Assembly (NCBI RefSeq): GCF_023336505.1
Contig: NZ_JAMAST010000008.1
Location: 1 to 64,000, forward strand
Source of the DNA: Sporolactobacillus mangiferae
GTDB taxonomy: Bacteria > Bacillota > Bacilli > Bacillales > Sporolactobacillaceae
Direction of reading: 5' to 3'
Length of the DNA stretch: 64,000 nucleotides
The position numbers and the translations under genes are program-made. The notes beneath the pieces were generated by a model. It saw nothing but the letters and a program-made list of their open reading frames with translations. It was not told the origin of the DNA and did not search any database. Shown piece by piece: positions 9,835-18,291 of the stretch (position 1 is its first letter; every line of letters begins with the position of its first letter).

Positions 9835-10122
9835 ATGCCGAATATTCGACCGATTTCAGACCTGCGAAACAATTTTACGGAAATTTCGCGCATTGTCCAT
9901 GAGGAAAAGGAGCCGGTGTTTCTGACCAAAAACGGCTACGGCGATATGGTGGTTATGAGTTTGGAGCAATACGAGGGCATTCAGTCAACCAAGCGTATCG
10001 AGACCGCTTTGCATGAAGCCGAGGCGCAGGCGGAGAGCGACCCCACCCGCTACGATTTTGCTGACGTCTCGCAAAAGCTGCGAAAGAAATTGACGGATAA
10101 AGTGAGCCGTAAAAATGCGTAA
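9835..10122 (+). CDS. Phd/YefM-family antitoxin
   Basis: A 95-residue protein starting MPNIRPISDLRNNF, with EPVFLTKNGYGDMVVMS and EQYE, the standard Phd/YefM N-terminal DNA-binding fold. The C-terminal half is charged, as expected for the toxin-binding part. GGAGGTGAG gives a strong start. It overlaps the downstream toxin by 8 bases, the usual operon layout. Antitoxins of this family bind their own promoter with the toxin. The partner gene is frameshifted, so the antitoxin now appears to be an orphan. Confidence 0.9.
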   Translation: MPNIRPISDLRNNFTEISRIVHEEKEPVFLTKNGYGDMVVMSLEQYEGIQSTKRIETALHEAEAQAESDPTRYDFADVSQKLRKKLTDKVSRKNA

Positions 10123-10416
10123 AATCGTTATGCTGCCCATTGCGGCAAAAGACCTTGAGGACATCGTGAACTATCTGGCGCAGTTCTATGAATCGACGGC
10201 GGTGCAGCAGTACGACCCATTGTCGGGAAAATTCAAGAGCTGGCCGAATTCCCCGAGATGTACGAGGTGTATCCCGGCGGGCAGTTCCACCAGATCTACC
10301 GCCGGATGCCGGTCGACAATTATCTCGTTTTCTATGTAGTGCGCGATGATGTGGTTGAAATCCATCGCATCCTGCACGGGAGCCGCGATATTCACCGGTA
10401 TCTGGATCAAAACTGA
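10115..10416 (+). pseudogene. ParE/RelE-family toxin with frameshift
   Basis: The first frame reads MRKIVMLPIAAKDLEDIVNYL, a typical ParE/RelE N-terminus. After QQYD near 10215 the frame must change by one base to continue with VGKIQELAEFPEM, YRRMPVDNYLVFYVV and VVEIHRILHGSRDI, the C-terminal core of the family. One base appears to be missing at about 10215-10222. Full length would be about 100 residues, normal for the family. Without the shift the product is 74 residues with a foreign tail, so the toxin is probably inactive. Confidence 0.8.
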
Positions 10417-10420
10417 AAAC

Positions 10421-10450
10421 AAAAAGGGCTGCCGCATGGCAGTCCTTTTC
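10421..10450 (+). terminator. terminator after the toxin-antitoxin pair
   Basis: AAAAGGGCTGCC and GGCAGTCCTTTT form a stem around the loop GCAT, followed by a short pyrimidine run. Confidence 0.65.
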
Positions 10451-10525
10451 CAGCTTATACGACGTTTTTGGTTCAGGCGTCGCCGCTGACAATCAAATTC
10501 TCCTTGCCCCCAATATGGGCCAAAA

Positions 10526-11473
10526 CTATAACAGCTGATTGAGCTTGCTTTCAGGCTCTTTGCCATTCGCAACACGCTTTATATTATTCACGAAGAAATC
10601 ATATCTTTTTTTATGGAATTTGAGACCGTCCGGCATGCCCGCTGTATGGGGTGTAAGAATCACATTGTCCAGACTGCGGAGCTCACTGTTAATCGGAAGC
10701 GGCTCAGATTCAAACACATCCAGGCATGCGCCGGAAATGTCCCTGTTTTTTAATGCATCGGTCAAATCGCGTTCGTTGACAATCCCGCCGCGGGCTGTAT
10801 TGATAAACAGTGCCTCATTCTTCATTTTTTTGAATACCGCTTTGTTGATCAGCTGTTTGGTTTGCGGATTCAGTGGGATATGCACGCTGACTATGTCCGA
10901 TTCGCCTACTAGATGATCGAAATCCGTCATTTTTACAAAACTGTCAGATTGTGCAGCGGCATGTCTCGCATAAGCCAGCACATTCATATCAAAAGCGCTG
11001 CAAAATTTAGCTACTTTTTTACCGACGGCACCCAACCCAATAATGCCAATTGTTTTGCCCGCTAACTCACTACCTGTATAGTCCAATTGGTTTTCATCCA
11101 TTCTTTTTTTCATGAAAACATCAAGAAGCGGTATGTTTTTATAATAAGACAACATCAGTGCCATGACGTGCTCAGCTACCGCCTGTGCATTCACTCCCGC
11201 GGCGTTTGCCGCCCAAATGCCGAGCTGCGTGCAGGCATTGATATCTACATTATCAAAGCCTGCGCCGGTCTGTACCAATTTTAACTTTTTGGCGACAGAA
11301 AGCAGGTTGTGGTCTACTTTAATATGCTCAGGTATAAGTACCTGACAATCTTCAAGATGATGCAGCATTTCTTTTCCGGGCGGGACTGTGACAATGTCCC
11401 AGTCTTCCGGAAAATATCTTGCAATCGTTGCTTTTGAGGTCTCGGTAAAATTTCCGACGATGAGAATCTTCAT
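10526..11473 (-). CDS. D-isomer-specific 2-hydroxyacid dehydrogenase
   Basis: A 315-residue NAD-dependent oxidoreductase. The dinucleotide fold GIIGLGAVGKKVA is near residue 145; the catalytic arginine is in TARGGIV, the glutamate in FESEPLP and the histidine in LTPHTAG, so all three catalytic residues are present. It interconverts a 2-keto acid and the D-2-hydroxy acid; exact substrate unknown. AAAGGTGG precedes the ATG at 11473. The last 150 bases are duplicated at 9149-9324. Confidence 0.92.
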   Translation of the reverse strand: MKILIVGNFTETSKATIARYFPEDWDIVTVPPGKEMLHHLEDCQVLIPEHIKVDHNLLSVAKKLKLVQTGAGFDNVDINACTQLGIWAANAAGVNAQAVAEHVMALMLSYYKNIPLLDVFMKKRMDENQLDYTGSELAGKTIGIIGLGAVGKKVAKFCSAFDMNVLAYARHAAAQSDSFVKMTDFDHLVGESDIVSVHIPLNPQTKQLINKAVFKKMKNEALFINTARGGIVNERDLTDALKNRDISGACLDVFESEPLPINSELRSLDNVILTPHTAGMPDGLKFHKKRYDFFVNNIKRVANGKEPESKLNQLL

Positions 11474-11735
11474 TGCTGAACCACCTTTCATACCTACCTA
11501 TACCATAATTCGAAGAAAAAACGCTTACAGCTATAAGCTGGCACTTCTCACAGCGGGAAAAACATCAGAACTTTCATGCTTTATTCTTTGTTATAATATA
11601 CCTAGTCCTTCTTATTGTCGACGAACTGTGTGCGAAGATCGGCATGTAATCGGGCAACACTGTAAAAATAATCATAAAGGAACGCATGCGATATGGAAAA
11701 TTTGAAATTGGAAAAACGAAATACATTTACACTTG

Positions 11736-11815
11736 TACTATAAGAAAGTATATATTTTAAGGAAAATAGTATAAGTGCGCCTTCGTCAGAGGCTTGGCGA
11801 AGCCAAATTTTCTAA
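11736..11815. repeat. dispersed repeat, most complete copy (TACTAT...ATAGTA plus hairpin module)
   Basis: Part one, 11736-11771, begins TACTATAAGAAAGTATAT and ends AAAATAGTA, so its ends are inverted copies TACTAT/ATAGTA. Part two continues AGTATAAGTGC and contains a GGCTTGGCGAAGCCAA hairpin, ending TTCTAA. Part one recurs at 53770-53807 and its left end at 41974-41987; part two recurs at 24364-24417. It looks like a small non-autonomous element or the ends of one. No transposase is in the window. Confidence 0.65.
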
Positions 11816-11873
11816 TGTTGTTTGTCATTTATTTACTGTTCGGTGAAAACCAGGCGAAAAGGAGTGCGATTTT

Positions 11874-12224
11874 ATGAAAAACGAGCGCATATACAAGATG
11901 GCATTTTCAAGAGTTTACCCAATGTATGTTCAAAAAGCAGAGAAAAAAGGACGCACAAAAGAAGAAGTTGATACAGTCATTTGCTGGCTGATGGGCTATG
12001 ACGAGCAAGGCCTGCAGGCACAAATTGAGAAAGAGGTTAATTTTGAGACATTCTTTGCTGAGGCACCGCAAATCAATCCGAATGCTTCCAAAATCACCGG
12101 AGTAATCTGCGGCATTCGTGTTGAAGAAATTGAAGATCCGCTTATGCAGAAAATCCGCTGGCTTGACAAACTGGTGGATGAACTGGCGAAAGGAAAGAAA
12201 ATGGAGAAAATTTTGAGAAGTTGA
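11874..12224 (+). CDS. DUF2200-family protein, copy 2
   Basis: A 116-residue protein, full-length paralogue of the one at 6321-6671. AAAGGAG sits at good distance from the ATG. It is followed 50 bases later by the SEC-C protein gene, probably co-transcribed. Function unknown; a small conserved cytoplasmic protein. Confidence 0.9.
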   Translation: MKNERIYKMAFSRVYPMYVQKAEKKGRTKEEVDTVICWLMGYDEQGLQAQIEKEVNFETFFAEAPQINPNASKITGVICGIRVEEIEDPLMQKIRWLDKLVDELAKGKKMEKILRS

Positions 12225-12273
12225 AAGCGAGAGCTACATCCTTTATGAAAAGTGATGAAAGGAACATGGGAAA

Positions 12274-13164
12274 ATGAAACAGATCATCGAGTCCATCAAG
12301 TATTATAATGGAACCTTTCCGAAAGAACAGTTGCAGCAGATCATTGAAAGAAAAGACGAGGCCATTCCATTTCTTATCGAGATCGTCAAGGAAGTGGTCA
12401 ATCACCCTGATGACTATGAACCACGGCGAATTGATCTTATTTATGCTTTATATCTGTTATCGCAATTTCGGGTCAAGGAACTATTTCCATTATTAGTGAG
12501 TATTCTGCATTTTTCAGATGATAAACTTGATCTGTTACTCGGAGACGCCCTGACCGAAGGAACAAGTCGTATGCTGGCAACTGTTTATAATGGAGACATT
12601 CAAACGCTTCAGCAACTGATCGAAAATACAGAACTGGATGAGTTTGCACGCGGTCAGGGCCTCAGTGCCCTGGTCATCCTTGCCCTGAAAGGACAGATCA
12701 AGAGGGAAGGGGTCGTCAAGTATTTTGAATGTCTGCTCACGGAAAAACGGTCTGACGAGCATGACTGCTTTAATGCCCAAATAGTCAACTGCTGCACGGA
12801 TTTGTATCCGCAAGAAACCTATGCTTCTATAAAACGTGTTTACGCGAAGGGTTGCATAGATACGATGATGATCCGTTTGAAGGACGTAGAACAAGTTTTA
12901 CAACTCACGAAAGAAGAAGCGCTTAATCAATATGAAAATAGCCCTCACCTTCAATTTATTGAGGATTCGATTGCCGAGATGAAATGGTGGGCATGCTTTG
13001 ATAAGAACGTGGAGAAGGAACAACTACCAGGGGAAAAAGAATTAGAGGAGGATACATACCATTTTGAATCAAGTAATCAGCCAATTAAAGTTGATAAAAT
13101 CGGACGTAATGATCCTTGTCCTTGTGGCAGTGGACTGAAGTATAAGAAATGCTGTGGGAAATGA
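12274..13164 (+). CDS. DUF1186-like protein with C-terminal SEC-C zinc motif
   Basis: A 296-residue protein. Residues 1-260 are helical, HEAT-like repeats resembling DUF1186; the last 25 residues are a SEC-C zinc-binding motif ([19 protein letters not shown]), as at the end of SecA. Such motifs bind zinc and mediate protein contacts. It follows a DUF2200 gene in the same direction. A duplicate fragment of its last codons lies at 6028-6066. No enzymatic role can be assigned. Confidence 0.8.
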   Translation: MKQIIESIKYYNGTFPKEQLQQIIERKDEAIPFLIEIVKEVVNHPDDYEPRRIDLIYALYLLSQFRVKELFPLLVSILHFSDDKLDLLLGDALTEGTSRMLATVYNGDIQTLQQLIENTELDEFARGQGLSALVILALKGQIKREGVVKYFECLLTEKRSDEHDCFNAQIVNCCTDLYPQETYASIKRVYAKGCIDTMMIRLKDVEQVLQLTKEEALNQYENSPHLQFIEDSIAEMKWWACFDKNVEKEQLPGEKELEEDTYHFESSNQPIKVDKIGRNDPCPCGSGLKYKKCCGK

Positions 13165-13272
13165 TGGTGAACTTCGCTGATTTACATGCGGTTCTGTGAG
13201 AGTCCAGGGAGGAAAAATTCGCATAATCGATTCTACGCGAAAAAGATCTTTAACTTTATAAGAAATAGATAA

Positions 13273-13298
13273 TGCCTGATGCCAAAGTGACATCAGGC
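13273..13298. terminator. terminator between convergent genes
   Basis: GCCTGATG and CATCAGGC form the stem around CCAAAGTGA, flanked by AT-rich sequence. It separates the SEC-C gene from the convergent DUF4097 gene. Confidence 0.65.
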
Positions 13299-13310
13299 GT
13301 TATAAAATTA

Positions 13311-13997
13311 TTATTTTGATACGGATACCTGACCCGATCCACTATTGATCACCAATTGATCTGTGTGATGATCATCATAAGTGTGCATGGACGATGCCTT
13401 TTTCGCGCCATTTAATGTAAATTTCCCGGTTTTGACAGAAACTTTTAGTCCGGGGAATCTGGCACCTGTCAGTCTGGTTGCTCCGTTATGCTTATTAATC
13501 ACACCTTGTTTAGCAATGGTCAAGCTATTTCCAACCGTTGTTCCGTTATAATGATTGACGATAAGTTTTTCGGTTGTGAGCCGATTAAAAATCAGTGTTC
13601 CGTTTAACTGGGAAACGTTGATTTCTTTTATCTCAGGCTTTGGAACAGTAATCTTAATGATTGGAGACTTTCCGATTTCTAAATGGTGACTCAGGTGATC
13701 ATCCTGCTCAATGACTAACTGATTTCCTGACTGCTTCACCTGATATTGTCCGTTTGCAACGTGTGTCATCTCGATTTTGGAACTGTTGCCGGTCGTAAAA
13801 GTCAGTTTTGCGGTTCTGACATTGATCCTGATCTGATTAATAGACTGCCCAAGTTCCACCTGTTTTGATGTTAATTTGACCATCGAAAATTTGTTAAGGT
13901 CAAATCGATTATTGGACAAGGTTATTCCATAAGAAATGCCCACTAAGCCAACAGCGATTAATAGGACAATGATGATCGACCACGTTAACACCTTCAT
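13311..13997 (-). CDS. DUF4097-like beta-strand-repeat membrane protein
   Basis: A 228-residue protein with an N-terminal membrane anchor (residues 4-26, hydrophobic) and an extracytoplasmic part rich in short beta strands with N-G-T repeats (QLNGTLIF, HYNGTTVG, KHNGATRL), typical of the DUF4097/adhesin-like beta-helix family. Its start overlaps the stop of the upstream TetR gene by 4 bases, so the two are translationally coupled. Envelope stress or surface function is possible but not shown. Confidence 0.75.
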   Translation of the reverse strand: MKVLTWSIIIVLLIAVGLVGISYGITLSNNRFDLNKFSMVKLTSKQVELGQSINQIRINVRTAKLTFTTGNSSKIEMTHVANGQYQVKQSGNQLVIEQDDHLSHHLEIGKSPIIKITVPKPEIKEINVSQLNGTLIFNRLTTEKLIVNHYNGTTVGNSLTIAKQGVINKHNGATRLTGARFPGLKVSVKTGKFTLNGAKKASSMHTYDDHHTDQLVINSGSGQVSVSK

Positions 13998-14575
13998 TTC
14001 ACGCCTCCATTTTTCTTTCGTTGAATAACATATTGATTCAAATATGCACGTACCATCTTTCGAAAGATCCCCGTGTAGGCAACAAATCCCGCCGAATCCA
14101 TTTTCTTATCCATAAAATCAACGAAAAGGACGAGCTGATCTAAAGCCTCTTTTCCTGCCGGAGTTAGCTCCACCTTAAATTCAGTGAGTCGTTTCTTTAA
14201 ATAGGCGGAAAATGAATAATCGCCGGCAGCAATTTGCCGCGCGTAATAATTATGGAGTGTTGGCCCGATTGACTGCTTGTACCACTCCAATAAAATGTTG
14301 TTTTGCCTGACATGAGCAAACACGTAGTCAAGTAAAACATCAACTGCTTCAATGAGATCCGTTTGCCGATCTAATTCTTGCATCAGATTTTTCCGTAAAG
14401 TTTCATTCTCACGATCATAAAGCACTAAAAACAGTTCTTCTTTTGATCTGAAAAATTTGTAAAACGATCCGGTGGCCATACCCGCTTCAGCGCAAATATG
14501 CGCAACGTTCGTTTTTTTGAATCCTTGCTTAAGAAATGACTTCCTGGCAGCTTTGAGTAACGTTTCTTTGTCCAA
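13994..14575 (-). CDS. TetR-family transcriptional regulator
   Basis: A 193-residue protein. The N-terminal helix-turn-helix is clear (AHICAEAGMATGSFYKFFRSKEELF, residues 25-50), the rest is a helical ligand domain. It is first in a two-gene operon with a DUF4097-like membrane protein. A near-perfect 28-bp palindrome lies just before the start codon and is probably its own operator, giving autoregulation. Ligand unknown. Confidence 0.92.
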   Translation of the reverse strand: MDKETLLKAARKSFLKQGFKKTNVAHICAEAGMATGSFYKFFRSKEELFLVLYDRENETLRKNLMQELDRQTDLIEAVDVLLDYVFAHVRQNNILLEWYKQSIGPTLHNYYARQIAAGDYSFSAYLKKRLTEFKVELTPAGKEALDQLVLFVDFMDKKMDSAGFVAYTGIFRKMVRAYLNQYVIQRKKNGGVK

Positions 14576-14591
14576 AATAATTTTCCTTTCG

Positions 14592-14619
14592 TGAATGAAT
14601 TAAATAATTTATTCATTCA
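14592..14619 (-). promoter_or_regulatory. palindromic operator for the TetR-type regulator
   Basis: TGAATGAAT at 14592 and ATTCATTCA ending at 14619 are perfect inverted arms around an AT-only centre of 10 bases. The position, 17-44 bases upstream of the tetR-type start, fits an autoregulatory operator. Confidence 0.75.
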
Positions 14620-14864
14620 TAGATTATCATATCTTTTTTTACAAGTAAAGAATAAGAATTTTGCCGCCAAAGAGGCTCTAAAATTAAGCATGGAATAAAT
14701 GCTCGTTGAGGCGACTGGAAGTAAGAACGATTAATGAAAAAATACTGTTGAGATTTGCGGAGGAAGTTCTCATTCTACCAATGATAGCTCTTTTTGAAGA
14801 GGTGTATAGTTGTTTAGAAAGATGCGTGTCGCTTTTAAATAAAGTCGGATGATTTATAAAATAA

Positions 14865-15083
14865 TTGCGAATCATGTCAAGTATGACAGCATGGCCTTCG
14901 TTGATCATCATTAACGGACAGTGGGTCAATCTCAATGCCCGTCAACTGGGGGTCGATAAAAAATGGGTTGTCCGTGAATTGGAAAAATCAAACATCCACA
15001 TGTTGCGCGATGTGCTTATTGCCGAATGTGGTGAGAACAGAAAAATATACACGATTAAAAAAGAAAAGAAGGCCAGCCACTGA
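14865..15083 (+). pseudogene. C-terminal fragment of a DUF421 (YetF-like) membrane protein
   Basis: The 72-residue frame contains PSLIIINGQWVN, LGVDKKWVVRELEK and MLRDVLIAE, matching the cytoplasmic C-terminal domain of DUF421/YetF proteins (full length about 200-230 residues with three membrane segments at the N-terminus). The membrane part is absent and no ribosome binding site precedes the frame. Likely a dead fragment. Confidence 0.6.
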
Positions 15084-15154
15084 TTCCTTGGGATGAACGA
15101 TTGTGTTTTGCTCACTAGCCATTCAGCACGAGACAGGGATTAAAAATCGGCAAA

Positions 15155-15192
15155 AACCGGGCTCAAAGATGCAGCTTTGAGCTCGATTTTTA
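15155..15192. terminator. strong terminator hairpin
   Basis: GGGCTCAAAG and CTTTGAGCTC pair around ATGCAG and are followed by GATTTTT. It lies downstream of both the DUF421 remnant and the convergent ABC operon. Confidence 0.75.
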
Positions 15193-15243
15193 AAGATGAT
15201 GTCAGCGGTTCACACCTGCGTTCTGAGATAGGATGCTCCATTT

Positions 15244-16011
15244 TCATACCCGCTTTTTATATACCCGCATCGCGAAGATATAGGCCACGAGCATAATGCC
15301 GACGCACCACGCAAGTGCGATCCATAGATTAGTACCCACCTGTTGCCCGGATAATAACGCGCGGAGGGCATCCACGATCGCGGTCACCGGCTGGTTTTCG
15401 GCGAAAGCGCGCACAACAGGCGGCATCGATTCGGTTGGCACAAACGCTGAACTGATAAACGGGAGAAAAATAATTGGATAGGAAAAGGCGCTTGCTCCGT
15501 CTACCGATTTTGCAGATAGTCCGGCAATCACCGCGATCCAGGTCAGCGCCAGCGTAAACAATGCGAGGATGCCGGCTACGGCAAGCCACGAGAGTATTCC
15601 TGCCGTTGAGCGGAAACCCATAACGAGTGCAACAAGAATAATGACGGCAACCGAGATTGCGTTTGCTACGAGTGAGGTCAGCACATGCCCCCAAAGCGCG
15701 GCTGAACGCGCAATCGGCATGGAATTGAATCGTTCAAATATACCTCGCTGCATATCCATGAACAGACGGTAGGCTGTATAGGAGATTCCGGTTGCAATGG
15801 CAATCAGCAGGATGCCGGGCAGCAGGTAATTCACGTAGTTGTCCGTACCGACTTTGATGGCTCCGCCGAATACATAGACGAACAGCAGCATCATTGCGAT
15901 CGGAGTGAGGCAGACTGTGATAATGGTGTCCATGCTGCGGGTAATATGGCGCATCGAACGTCCAAGCATGACGCTCATGTCACTGAAAAAGTGGTTCTTT
16001 GTTGTTTCCAT
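15244..16011 (-). CDS. ABC-2 type permease (DrrB-like exporter)
   Basis: A 255-residue membrane protein with about six hydrophobic segments and the ABC-2 signature region (SFSYPIIFLPFISSAFVP-like, residues 170-190, then QPVTAIVDALRALL). It pairs with the ATPase encoded immediately upstream and probably exports a drug or lipid-like compound. Last gene of a PadR-DUF1048-DUF1048-ATPase-permease operon ending at a strong terminator. Confidence 0.9.
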   Translation of the reverse strand: METTKNHFFSDMSVMLGRSMRHITRSMDTIITVCLTPIAMMLLFVYVFGGAIKVGTDNYVNYLLPGILLIAIATGISYTAYRLFMDMQRGIFERFNSMPIARSAALWGHVLTSLVANAISVAVIILVALVMGFRSTAGILSWLAVAGILALFTLALTWIAVIAGLSAKSVDGASAFSYPIIFLPFISSAFVPTESMPPVVRAFAENQPVTAIVDALRALLSGQQVGTNLWIALAWCVGIMLVAYIFAMRVYKKRV

Positions 16012-16770
16012 TTATTTTTCCTCCTTCTTGCCAATGATTGCGAGAAATATTTCTTCGAGAGTCGGCTGCTTTTCAATATATTCCACTTTCGCGGGTGGGA
16101 ACTGTTTCCTCAGTTCTTCGAACGTGCCGCTCACGATGATCCGTCCTTCATGCAAAATGGCAATTTGATCTGCAAGCTGCTCGGCCTCTTCAAGATACTG
16201 CGTCGTCAGAAATACCGTCGTCCCGCTGTCGGCAAGTTCTTGAACCACGTTCCAGACCCCGATGCGCGCTTCGGGATCAAGCCCGGTGGTCGGCTCATCG
16301 AGGAAGATAAGCTGCGGATTTCCAATCAGGCTCATGGCAATGTCGAGCCGGCGGCGCATGCCACCGGAATAAGTGGAAACTTTTCGGTCGGCAGCTCCGG
16401 TCAGGCCGAAACGTTTGAGTAAGTCATCCGCCACGTGACGCGGATTCTTGAGATGCCGCAGTCTGGCAATCATGATCAGATTTTCCCGCCCGGTCAAAAT
16501 CTCGTCAACGGCGGCGAATTGCCCGGTCAGACTGATCGACCATCGCACATTTTCAGGACTTGTCGTAACATCGAAGCCGTTGACGGCAGCGGTTCCTCCA
16601 TCCGGTTTAAGCAGCGTGGCGAGTATTTTGACGGTTGTGGTCTTGCCCGCGCCATTGGAGCCGAGCAGGGCAAAAATACTGCCTTTTTCCACTTCCAAAT
16701 CCACACCTTTCAGGACATGATGCTGTTTGTACGATTTTTGCAGCCCTTTTACTTGGATTGCTTTTTCCAT
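16012..16770 (-). CDS. ABC transporter ATPase (DrrA-like)
   Basis: A 252-residue ATPase. Walker A GSNGAGKTT, signature YSGGMRRRLDIA, Walker B LIFLDEPTTGLDP and the switch region TTQYLEEAEQLAD are all present; the QYLEEA form is typical of DrrA-type daunorubicin exporters. The start at 16770 is chosen because AGGA lies 9 bases upstream; an ATG three codons earlier overlaps that site. It energises the permease encoded next. Confidence 0.93.
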   Translation of the reverse strand: MEKAIQVKGLQKSYKQHHVLKGVDLEVEKGSIFALLGSNGAGKTTTVKILATLLKPDGGTAAVNGFDVTTSPENVRWSISLTGQFAAVDEILTGRENLIMIARLRHLKNPRHVADDLLKRFGLTGAADRKVSTYSGGMRRRLDIAMSLIGNPQLIFLDEPTTGLDPEARIGVWNVVQELADSGTTVFLTTQYLEEAEQLADQIAILHEGRIIVSGTFEELRKQFPPAKVEYIEKQPTLEEIFLAIIGKKEEK

Positions 16771-16784
16771 CCTGATCATTCCTT

Positions 16785-17135
16785 TTACTTTTTTTTGTCC
16801 GTAACTTTTTTCATTGCCTTGTTAACTTTTTGGTTAACCGATTCCTGATAGATGTCTGCGTACGTTTTTGAATCTTTGATTGGATCGTCACAGAAAGCAG
16901 CCACATCCTTGCCGGTTACTTCGAGCACATCTTTTCCCAAAGCCGCACCATCCTCAAAAAGATCAACAATTTCCGAGAGTAAACCTGTCCCCTCGGTCAA
17001 CTGAACTGGTCCGACTTTAAAGAGGTATTTCTGAATCTCTTTATACACAATCTGATAGTCCTGCGGGAGTGATTTGACACGGGCCATATGTGCGCGCCAT
17101 TCTTTTTTACCTTTGATGATCTCTTGAATTCCCAT
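16785..17135 (-). CDS. DUF1048-family protein, second of tandem pair
   Basis: A 116-residue protein with the DUF1048 pattern: N-terminal KEWRAHMARVKSLPQDYQ, central GLLSEIVDLFEDGAALGKDVLEVTGKDVAAFCDD. It resembles the neighbouring product at 17147-17494. DUF1048 genes commonly sit between a PadR regulator and an ABC exporter, as here. Function unknown, probably cytoplasmic. Confidence 0.88.
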   Translation of the reverse strand: MGIQEIIKGKKEWRAHMARVKSLPQDYQIVYKEIQKYLFKVGPVQLTEGTGLLSEIVDLFEDGAALGKDVLEVTGKDVAAFCDDPIKDSKTYADIYQESVNQKVNKAMKKVTDKKK

Positions 17136-17146
17136 TTTCTGTCCTC

Positions 17147-17494
17147 CTATTTACCTAATTTTTTAGCGATATTATGGTTGAGTTGCGCACGCCATTTGTC
17201 ACGAAAAGACTTTGCCCCTTCTTCGCCGGCAAGCGCAGAACAAAAGCCTCTGATATCCTCACCCAGAACTTCCTGTGCGCTCTGACCATCCGCCGCCGTT
17301 TCTTCGAGAAAACCAAGTACATTATCGAAAATAGGCATGAGGTTGCGGCCGGTCAAATCTGAGTGCGGCCAGAGATTGGCCTTGATTTTTTCCCATGCCA
17401 CCTGATAATCCGCCGGCAGTTTTTTGGCGCGTAATTCAAAAGCTTTAAATTCTTTAGTCATGTCGCTGCCGGTGATTTTTTCCCAAAAGTTCAC
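17147..17494 (-). CDS. DUF1048-family protein, first of tandem pair
   Basis: A 115-residue protein; the shared block is FLEETAADGQSAQEVLGEDIRGFCSAL. Its start overlaps the PadR stop by 4 bases, implying coupling. The tandem DUF1048 pair and ABC exporter form one operon with the regulator. Confidence 0.88.
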   Translation of the reverse strand: MNFWEKITGSDMTKEFKAFELRAKKLPADYQVAWEKIKANLWPHSDLTGRNLMPIFDNVLGFLEETAADGQSAQEVLGEDIRGFCSALAGEEGAKSFRDKWRAQLNHNIAKKLGK

Positions 17495-17826
17495 TGTTTT
17501 TCCTCCTTTAACTCGTTAATTCTTGATGAAACAAACGTCCATTTTTCCCAGAATGTCCGCAGTTTCTCGCGTCCCGCATCGTTGAGCGCGAAAAACTTGC
17601 GTGGCGGTCCCATGTCGGAAGGCTTTTTGGTAACTTCAACCAGTTTGTTTCGTTCAAGCCGGATCAGTATGGTATACACTGTTCCTTCCACCACATCTGT
17701 AAAACCAAGGGCGTTCAGCCGCCGCGTGATTTCGTAGCCGTAGGTCTCTTTACGGCTTATTATTTCAAGAACGCAGCCCTCAAGCACGCCTTTGAGCATT
17801 TCCGTCAGGTTTTCCAGGACAATCAC
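17491..17826 (-). CDS. PadR-family regulator of the DUF1048/ABC operon
   Basis: A 111-residue winged-helix protein: EGCVLEIISRKETYGYEITRRL, VEGTVYTILIRLERNKLV and GPPRKFFALNDAGRE are standard PadR motifs. The start is GTG at 17826; a CTG at 17817 has better spacing from AGAGGTG and would give LENLTEML, so the exact start is uncertain. PadR proteins repress their own operon until a substrate of the exporter binds. Direct repeats upstream are the likely operator. Confidence 0.9.
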   Translation of the reverse strand: MIVLENLTEMLKGVLEGCVLEIISRKETYGYEITRRLNALGFTDVVEGTVYTILIRLERNKLVEVTKKPSDMGPPRKFFALNDAGREKLRTFWEKWTFVSSRINELKEEKQ

Positions 17827-17854
17827 CTCTGCCTACTTTTTATAACTGATATGC

Positions 17855-17896
17855 AGTATTACTAACTACTGGTATATAGTATTACTAAATAGCTGG
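17855..17896 (-). promoter_or_regulatory. tandem direct repeat upstream of padR-type operon
   Basis: AGTATTACTAACTACTGG at 17855 is repeated as AGTATTACTAAATAGCTGG at 17878, 23 bases on. Position just upstream of the regulator gene suggests an operator bound on two helical turns. Confidence 0.6.
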
Positions 17897-18016
17897 TTTG
17901 TCAACAGAGAACTTTCGTATTAAATTGAAGAATGGGCAGTGGCTTAGGTGTGGCGGGTGCGTTCGGTAAGCAGAATTCCGAGAGCATCAATACGAGTTGG
18001 CCGGGGGAGTGAGTTG

Positions 18017-18205
18017 ATGGACATCAAAACGGAATATATGAAAACTGAGGATTTGGGAAAACTCCTGAAAATGCTGAAGATAGCAGCCAAAAAAGGAATC
18101 ACGGATAAAGAAATGTGTCAACATTTTAACAAGGTCTATGCGCATACCCACACGCAAACGCCGGAAGATCACAAAGACCCTAGAGCAGCATTCAGGAAGC
18201 GCTGA
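18017..18205 (+). CDS. small hypothetical protein
   Basis: A 62-residue protein, starting MDIKTEYMKTEDL behind GGGGGAGTG. It is charged, with a helix GKLLKMLKIAAKKG and a histidine-rich stretch YAHTHTQT. I do not recognise the family. The frame is open 23 codons further upstream but without a site. Real coding status is uncertain. Confidence 0.45.
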   Translation: MDIKTEYMKTEDLGKLLKMLKIAAKKGITDKEMCQHFNKVYAHTHTQTPEDHKDPRAAFRKR

Positions 18206-18291
18206 TAAGTAGTGGTGCACCGCAGAAAGGGTATTTCGTCAGAAAATGAAAATTTATGAGCAAGATATAAAAAGGTAGGTGATTTTGCTTT

